NCBI GenBank assembly: GCA_964250225.1
Contig: CAXUEY010000008.1
Span: 5,566-69,565 of the forward strand
Source of the DNA: Paraktedonobacter sp964250225
GTDB lineage: Bacteria; Chloroflexota; Ktedonobacteria; Ktedonobacterales; Ktedonobacteraceae
Reading direction: 5' to 3'
DNA: 64,000 nucleotides
Under the pieces are notes generated by a model. That model did not search any database. It worked only from the letters and a program-made list of their open reading frames with translations, and was not told the origin of the DNA. Every line of letters begins with the position of its first letter. Position 1 is the stretch's first letter. A program made the translations under genes and the position numbers. This document shows positions 63,840 to 64,000 of the stretch, in pieces.

Positions 63840-64000
63840 ATGGAAGTTAAAGGGAAAAAATCAAATACAAAGCTCCAGCATGAGCGCTTATCTCGTGGGT
63901 GGTCCCAGAAGAAAGTAGGTTTGGATATTGGCACAAGTAAGGAGATGGTCAGCCGGTGGGAAACCGGTGAACGCACTCCAAGCCTTTACTATCAAGAACA
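63840..64000 (+). CDS. XRE-family protein, N-terminal part (cut by the window edge)
   Basis: The first 53 codons are present. ATG 63840 follows a GGGGGGAGCG site. The residues from about 12 to 50 form a XRE helix-turn-helix (HERLSRGWSQKKVGLDIGTS, then VSRWETGERTPS), of the kind found at the N-terminus of large Ktedonobacterial STAND/TPR proteins, but the rest lies outside the window. The frame is open at the edge. Confidence 0.85.
   Translation, partial: MEVKGKKSNTKLQHERLSRGWSQKKVGLDIGTSKEMVSRWETGERTPSLYYQE

Overview
The window looks like a chromosomal piece of a filamentous, spore-forming Chloroflexota bacterium of the class Ktedonobacteria. This is inferred from gene content, not from a database search. 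The supporting signs are several membrane Ser/Thr kinases with an N-terminal zinc ribbon and an F-R-D catalytic loop, a very large MalT/LAL-type LuxR regulator, an actinobacterial-type inositol phosphate synthase, a double-domain GH57 glucanotransferase, and a truncated XRE protein at the right edge with the WSQKKV...VSRWE signature common in Ktedonobacteria. Most genes are GC-rich with good Shine-Dalgarno sites. A few stretches (17.2-18.0, 34.9-35.3, 38.4-39.8, 54.1-54.6 and 62.2-64.0 kb) are AT-richer and look accessory.

Layout. 0-5.1 kb: a tightly coupled + strand operon with an alpha/beta-hydrolase-fold protein that lacks its nucleophile, a ketosynthase with intact C-H-H triad, a chain-length-factor-like partner and a flavin hydroxylase. 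This is a type II polyketide core, probably continuing off the left edge. The cistrons are joined by ATGA overlaps, and two of the gaps are bridged by tiny ORFs. 5.3-14.5 kb: two Ser/Thr kinases, a degenerate GGDEF/MshEN fusion, inositol-3-phosphate synthase, a gluconate/xylulose-type sugar kinase and a threonine-aldolase-like PLP enzyme. 14.6-17.2 kb: two secreted proteins on the - strand (an SGNH hydrolase and an unknown). 17.2-19.9 kb: an AT-rich gap, then an Hsp20 gene and an odd ClpN / inactive AAA+ / zinc-ribbon protein. 20-25.8 kb: GH57 enzyme, a carboxymuconolactone-decarboxylase-like gene and its TetR regulator (both with consensus promoters and matching 23-bp operators), and a MalK-type ABC ATPase with a long leader and a textbook terminator.

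25.9-35 kb: a small unknown protein, UspA, PP2C phosphatase, CAP-domain lipoprotein, a third kinase, a large alpha/alpha-barrel glycosidase, and a solitary N6-adenine methyltransferase beside a serine-recombinase remnant. 35.3-42.2 kb: AraC regulator, FtsH, Uma2 nuclease-fold protein, a small membrane protein, an MBL hydrolase and an MFS permease. 42.8-47.8 kb: glycogen synthase, a sigma-like factor overlapping a partner gene, larC (interrupted by an assembly gap whose size breaks the frame) and a DUF1992 protein. 47.9-53.2 kb: an SRPBCC protein and aromatic-type flavin hydroxylase downstream of a 910-residue LAL regulator, with a cluster of GGGTGA/TCACC dyads between regulator and hydroxylase. 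53.4-61.4 kb: stress-type small protein, PD-(D/E)XK protein, tRNA-Thr(CGU), a stand-alone AICAR transformylase, a receiver-only response regulator, rdgB, a DnaQ exonuclease fused to a DinG helicase whose ATPase motifs are lost, and a phosphoesterase. 61.5-64 kb: ferritin, a small three-gene - strand operon ending in a HAD-like gene, and the start of an XRE gene preceded by phased direct repeats.

A recurring theme is protein domains kept after loss of their catalytic residues (hydrolase, CLF, GGDEF, AAA+, DinG). A second theme is very long perfect RNA hairpins between co-directional genes (26 and 28 bp), which are not ordinary terminators. No rRNA, CRISPR array, intact IS element or integrase was seen.
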